Source: an uncultured Pelagibacteraceae bacterium
Lineage (GTDB): Bacteria; Pseudomonadota; Alphaproteobacteria; Pelagibacterales; Pelagibacteraceae
Reading direction: 5' to 3'
Assembly (NCBI GenBank): GCA_902592375.1
Contig: CACJEG010000001.1
Coordinates: 248,001 to 312,000 of the forward strand
Length of the DNA: 64,000 nucleotides
Shown here one piece after another: positions 60,604 through 64,000 of this stretch. The notes under the pieces are model-generated. The model did no database searches. It had not been told where the DNA came from and saw only the letters and a list, made by a program, of their open reading frames with translations. The position numbers were made by a program, and so were the translations under genes. Within the stretch, counting starts at the first letter, position 1. Every line of letters starts with the position of its first letter.

Positions 60604-61832
60604 TTCCATTCTTCTAAAGCTAATTGTTTCTTAGCTAAAGAGCTTAAATCTTTTAATTTAACTCTATCTTTATATTTAATTTCGTAATCTTCAGACGCAA
60701 AATCTGGTGGACTCTTTCCTTCTAAAAATTTTTTTGATTGTTTTACCGTATAATCTAGATTTTTTTTACAATAAGGTGTTGCACCAACGTAAACAACATT
60801 TGAATAATTTTTTCCCGAATGCTTGTCTTCAACAGCATGAACAACATCTGGATGCCACCAAACAGTGTCGCCTGGCTTCATTTTTGGAATTGAAACTAAA
60901 CCTTTTAACAGTAATGAATGATAATCTTTATTTACTGATAAAGCTCTACCAAATTTTGATCCACACAATTCATTTTCTTCAACATCATCTACTAATGCTC
61001 TGGTTAAAACATAAGCAATTCCTTTAGCAATAGGTATTAATTGTAAAGTTCCATCGTTAGGACCTTGTTCTGTTAAAGCTGTCCAACCTTGAAATGTTCT
61101 AAATACATGTGCAACCGCAGGAGACTCAAACTCTATTGTTCTATCTCTATACTTTGCTTCAAATGGATTATATTGTTCAAAGTTGTCAGAAAATATATCT
61201 CTATAAATTTTTTGATAATGACTATCGGTCCATCTTTCAATAGATCCAGCATCGCAATGAGGTGAAAGTCCCAAAGTATCATCACCTGGTTCTCTTCTTC
61301 TTACTCTATCTGCATAAGACAATTCTTTATTTGGGTCAAAAACTTTATATTCAGAGTTTTCAAATAACCAAAGATTATTTAGCCATTTTTTTACTTTAGC
61401 CATTTGCTCTGAGTGTCTTATTTCTATTTGTGCTTTAGACCAATAAAGGCCATATATTTGAGGTTTACCTGATTTAAGATCACTAAAATATTTATCTAAA
61501 TCAGCTTTCTTCCTTTGATCATCGTAATAATTATTTTCATCAATATACTTCTCTAATTCTAAATTTAAATTTTCAATAAATTTATCTTCAAAAACATCTC
61601 GGATAATTACACAGCCCCTTTTTTTTATATTTTCTATTACCTTTGTGTTTTTTTGATCTAGCTCATTAATACTAATTTCTGGAATTATAGATTTATTGTT
61701 TTTTTTGAGATTTAATATTTCTTGTATTTCAGTTTCTATGAATTTTTCAATTTTGACGAAATTTTCTTTATAATTTTTTGAGTGATTTCTTAGCTCTTCT
61801 TTAACTTTCTCAATATCGATATTTTCAAACAT
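60600..61832 (-). CDS. DUF1479 (YbiU-like) oxygenase-fold protein
   Basis: A 410-residue member of the DUF1479/YbiU family, which has a 2-oxoglutarate oxygenase-like fold. Candidate iron ligands are in LSPHCDAGSIERW (HxD) and the distal WHPDVVHAVED. RDRTIEFESPAVAHVFRTFQGWTALTEQGPNDGTLQL is the family core. Substrate unknown. It is the last gene of the minus-strand run ending at 60600. Confidence 0.85.
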   Translation of the reverse strand: MFENIDIEKVKEELRNHSKNYKENFVKIEKFIETEIQEILNLKKNNKSIIPEISINELDQKNTKVIENIKKRGCVIIRDVFEDKFIENLNLELEKYIDENNYYDDQRKKADLDKYFSDLKSGKPQIYGLYWSKAQIEIRHSEQMAKVKKWLNNLWLFENSEYKVFDPNKELSYADRVRRREPGDDTLGLSPHCDAGSIERWTDSHYQKIYRDIFSDNFEQYNPFEAKYRDRTIEFESPAVAHVFRTFQGWTALTEQGPNDGTLQLIPIAKGIAYVLTRALVDDVEENELCGSKFGRALSVNKDYHSLLLKGLVSIPKMKPGDTVWWHPDVVHAVEDKHSGKNYSNVVYVGATPYCKKNLDYTVKQSKKFLEGKSPPDFASEDYEIKYKDRVKLKDLSSLAKKQLALEEWN

Positions 61833-61837
61833 TAAAT

Positions 61838-62212
61838 TTAGCTCCTAGGTTTAAAAACTAAACATACCCCATTGTTACAAAATCGTTTTCCTGTAGGCTC
61901 AGGTCCATCATCGAATATATGCCCATGATGGCCTCCACATTTTTTACAATGATATTCGGTTCTTGCATAACCTATGTGGTGATCTGTTTTGGTTTCGAAT
62001 ACGTCTGGCAAAGATTCATAAAAAGAAGGCCAGCCTGATCCACTCTCATATTTTGTTTTTGAATCAAATAATTTTTCACCACAGTTTGCGCAATGAAAAC
62101 TTCCTTCCCTTTTTTCATGATTAAGTTCACTTGATCCAGCACGCTCAGTACCTTCCTCGAATAAAATTAATTTTTGCTCAGCAGTTAAATTTGGATTTAT
62201 TTTTTTTGTCAT
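61838..62212 (-). CDS. msrB: Peptide methionine-R-sulfoxide reductase
   Basis: A 124-residue MsrB: zinc cysteines in CANCGEKLF and CKKCGGHHGHIFDDGPEPTGKRFCNNG, catalytic Cys in RFCNNGVCLVF, and SGSGWPSFYESLPDVF. It repairs methionine-R-sulfoxide with thioredoxin. The start overlaps the stop of the upstream HDAC-like gene by 4 bases (ATGA). No MsrA is adjacent. Confidence 0.95.
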   Translation of the reverse strand: MTKKINPNLTAEQKLILFEEGTERAGSSELNHEKREGSFHCANCGEKLFDSKTKYESGSGWPSFYESLPDVFETKTDHHIGYARTEYHCKKCGGHHGHIFDDGPEPTGKRFCNNGVCLVFKPRS

Positions 62213-63108
62213 GATCCTATATATTTAGCACAAGATTGATGTAACATTGAATGTAATTCAACAAGTTTATTAAAATCTTTATTATAACCACCACCCAAAA
62301 CCCCACAAAATGGTATTCGTCTAGAAAAAAAGTTTTCTACTACTAGCTCATCTCTTAATTTAATACCCTCATCAGAAATTTTTAATTTTCCTAATCTGTC
62401 ATTAAAATGAATATCGACACCAGCTATGTAAAAAATGAAATCAAAATTTTCTTGATTTAACTCATTTAAATAATGTTTAAGTGTTTTGATATAAGCATCA
62501 TCCTCTATATTATCTTCAAGCTCCACATCTAAATCACTGTTTGATTTTTTTGCTGGATAGTTAGTTTTAGAATGCATACTGAATGTAAATACACTTCTAT
62601 TATCTTTAAAAATTTCTGAATTACCATTTCCTTGATGAACATCTAAATCAATAATTAAAATTTTATTAGCAAGACCTCTATTAAGTAAATAATGTGACGC
62701 AACTGCAACATCATTAAATACGCAATAACCCGCTCCTACATCATAACTTGCGTGATGACTGCCACCAGCAGTATTACATGATATGCCATAATTGATGGCA
62801 AGTTTAGAGGCTAGAACAGTACCGCCTGTAGCAACTAAAGACCTTTGAACAACACTATCAATAAGTGGAAATCCAATTTTTTTTATTCCCTCTTTACTTA
62901 AAGTTTTATTTTTAATGTCTAAAATATAATTTTTTGCATGTGCGAAGCTTAATGTTTCAAATGAGCAAGGTGATGGTTTGTGAAATTTTTTTACTATTTT
63001 ATTTTGGATTAAGTAGTTTGCTAATTCTCCAAATTTATTAATAGGAAATTTATGATCATCACCAATTTTAGCAAAATAATCCTTATGATTAACAACGGGT
63101 AGTTCCAT
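62209..63108 (-). CDS. Histone deacetylase superfamily protein
   Basis: A 299-residue HDAC/acetylpolyamine amidohydrolase-type protein. The zinc ligands lie in DLDVHQGNG and GVDIHFND; GGSHHASYDVGAGYCVFNDVAV holds the catalytic histidine pair. I start at ATG 63108, 2 bases after the upstream stop, because the extra 13 residues from 63147 read through that gene. Bacterial members deacetylate polyamines or other acetylated amines, fitting the polyamine theme of the window, but substrate is not known. Confidence 0.87.
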   Translation of the reverse strand: MELPVVNHKDYFAKIGDDHKFPINKFGELANYLIQNKIVKKFHKPSPCSFETLSFAHAKNYILDIKNKTLSKEGIKKIGFPLIDSVVQRSLVATGGTVLASKLAINYGISCNTAGGSHHASYDVGAGYCVFNDVAVASHYLLNRGLANKILIIDLDVHQGNGNSEIFKDNRSVFTFSMHSKTNYPAKKSNSDLDVELEDNIEDDAYIKTLKHYLNELNQENFDFIFYIAGVDIHFNDRLGKLKISDEGIKLRDELVVENFFSRRIPFCGVLGGGYNKDFNKLVELHSMLHQSCAKYIGS

Positions 63109-63110
63109 TT

Positions 63111-64000
63111 TTACTCTAGAACTCTGATAGGCTTTCCATTTACACAAGCCTCTAATCCTTCAATCATTTGATTATAAAAAATACTATAATTTTCAGCTGT
63201 AACATAACCAATGTGAGGAGTGAGTAATGCATTAGGTAAAAATCTAAGCTTATTATTTTCAGGTAAGGGCTCTTTTTCATATACATCAATTCCTGCACCT
63301 GCAATCACATTAGTTGATAAAGCAATGATTAAATCATCTTCATTTATAATAGGTCCACGAGACGTATTTATCAAAAAAGCTGTTTTTTTCATTTTATCTA
63401 ATTCTTTTAAAGTAATGCAGTCTTTATATCTTTCACCTCCTTGAACATGTATTGAAAGAACATCAGAATTTGTGATTAAATCTTCTTTACTACATGGTAG
63501 TACGTCTAATTCTTTACACTTATCTAAGTTTAGATTTTCACTCCAAGCCATTACTTGCATACCAAAAGCTTTTCCGATTTTAGCAACTTCACTGCCTACC
63601 CTGCCTAATCCAATTAAACCTAAAATTTTTCCCTTCAATTCTACCCCTATAGTAGTTTGCCAATATCCTTGATACATATTATCAAACTCTTCTTTAAAGT
63701 TTCTTGCTAAGCCAAGAATTAGTGCCCAAGTTAATTCAGGCGTTGGGTTGATATTTATATCTGTTCCACAAACTAGAATTTTTCTTTTCTTAGCAGCCTC
63801 TAAATCAATAGATCTATTACGTAATCCACTTGTGATTACAAATTTTAAATCATTTAAATTATCAATTAAATTTTTTGTAATTGGAGTTCTTTCTCTCATT
63901 ATTAACAAAGCTTCAAAATCAGCTAACTGATCAATTGCATCTGCTTCATCTAAAAAGGGTTCGCTAAAAATCTTAAATTCATATTTTCCAGATAGTTTTT
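63111..64000 (-). CDS. D-2-hydroxyacid dehydrogenase family protein (N-terminus beyond the window)
   Basis: The minus-strand frame stays open through the right edge (the visible start reads KLSGKYEFKIFSEPFL). An in-frame ATG at 63899 is internal. Visible motifs: LGLIGLGRVGSEVAKIGKAFGM (NAD loop), INTSRGPIINEDDLIIAL, the catalytic EKEPLP and TPHIGYVTAEN. It oxidises or reduces a D-2-hydroxy acid, in the phosphoglycerate dehydrogenase family. The stop is 2 bases before the HDAC-like gene. Substrate unassigned. Confidence 0.87.
   Translation of the reverse strand, partial: KLSGKYEFKIFSEPFLDEADAIDQLADFEALLIMRERTPITKNLIDNLNDLKFVITSGLRNRSIDLEAAKKRKILVCGTDININPTPELTWALILGLARNFKEEFDNMYQGYWQTTIGVELKGKILGLIGLGRVGSEVAKIGKAFGMQVMAWSENLNLDKCKELDVLPCSKEDLITNSDVLSIHVQGGERYKDCITLKELDKMKKTAFLINTSRGPIINEDDLIIALSTNVIAGAGIDVYEKEPLPENNKLRFLPNALLTPHIGYVTAENYSIFYNQMIEGLEACVNGKPIRVLE

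Noticed and set aside
1-64000. Mobile elements, CRISPR arrays, tRNA or rRNA genes, and integration sites
   Set aside because: No transposase, direct-repeat array, tRNA-like cloverleaf or rRNA sequence was seen in any gap; the gaps are too short to hold most of these.

Overview
The window looks like a streamlined marine alphaproteobacterium of the SAR11 clade (Pelagibacterales). Base composition is strongly AT-rich, nearly every gene abuts or overlaps the next, intergenic gaps rarely exceed 120 bases, and the content is dominated by ABC importers and one-step catabolic enzymes. No rRNA, tRNA, insertion sequence, prophage or CRISPR array was seen. Species assignment is inference from gene content and style, not from a marker gene.

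Layout. (1) 1-5063, plus strand: a methylated-amine/glutamate module made of a glutamine-synthetase-III-like ligase (cut by the left edge), the three N-methylglutamate synthase type subunits MgsA/B/C (also called GlxB/C/D) and an unknown 136-aa protein. (2) 5188-10940: ammonium/methylammonium transporter, two tiny membrane proteins, a second glutamine-synthetase-III-like enzyme, diaminopropionate ammonia-lyase and a DNA photolyase. (3) 10949-18406, minus strand: an eight-gene housekeeping run (csaA, lysE-like, acnA, yfgM-like, bamB, cupin, zapE, yjbQ). (4) 18431-23448: argE-like deacetylase, aldehyde dehydrogenase plus agmatinase family enzyme, and a secreted zinc-peptidase/cyclophilin pair. 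(5) 23441-32181, minus: a FadN-type beta-oxidation fusion, a polyamine-type ABC importer (potA-potD-potB-potC) and a pair resembling ectoine hydrolysis genes (M24 family enzyme plus Asp/Glu racemase family enzyme). (6) 32240-40940: drug/metabolite exporters, a hydroxyisobutyrate-dehydrogenase-like enzyme, aldehyde dehydrogenase, a gamma-butyrobetaine-hydroxylase-like oxygenase, a class II aldolase, an orphan ProV-like ATPase with a hot-dog thioesterase, and an IPNS-like oxygenase. (7) 41046-46364, plus: a luciferase-like monooxygenase / AA_synth (DUF1185) / alpha-beta hydrolase / aldehyde dehydrogenase cassette followed by a Leu-type binding protein. (8) 46396-59227, minus: a 13-kb run with two branched-chain amino acid type ABC systems, AzlCD, glutarate hydroxylase-like and ProC-like enzymes, an MFS carrier and two micro-genes. 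(9) 59314-64000: LysE-like exporter, a possible small leader ORF, a DUF2805 protein, grxC, then DUF1479, msrB, HDAC-like and hydroxyacid dehydrogenase genes, the last cut by the right edge.

How it may work together. The recurring theme is nitrogen and carbon salvage from small methylated or aminated osmolytes. The most interesting hypothesis is that the cassette at 41046-45063 opens an N-methylated pyridine carboxylate (trigonelline- or homarine-like) by the same enzyme classes used in known trigonelline breakdown. The methylamine or N-methylglutamate released would be handled by the module at the left edge. Four different Fe(II)/2-oxoglutarate oxygenases, three complete ABC importers and three aldehyde dehydrogenases reinforce the picture of an osmolyte-eating genome. 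All substrate assignments are inferences from family and context.
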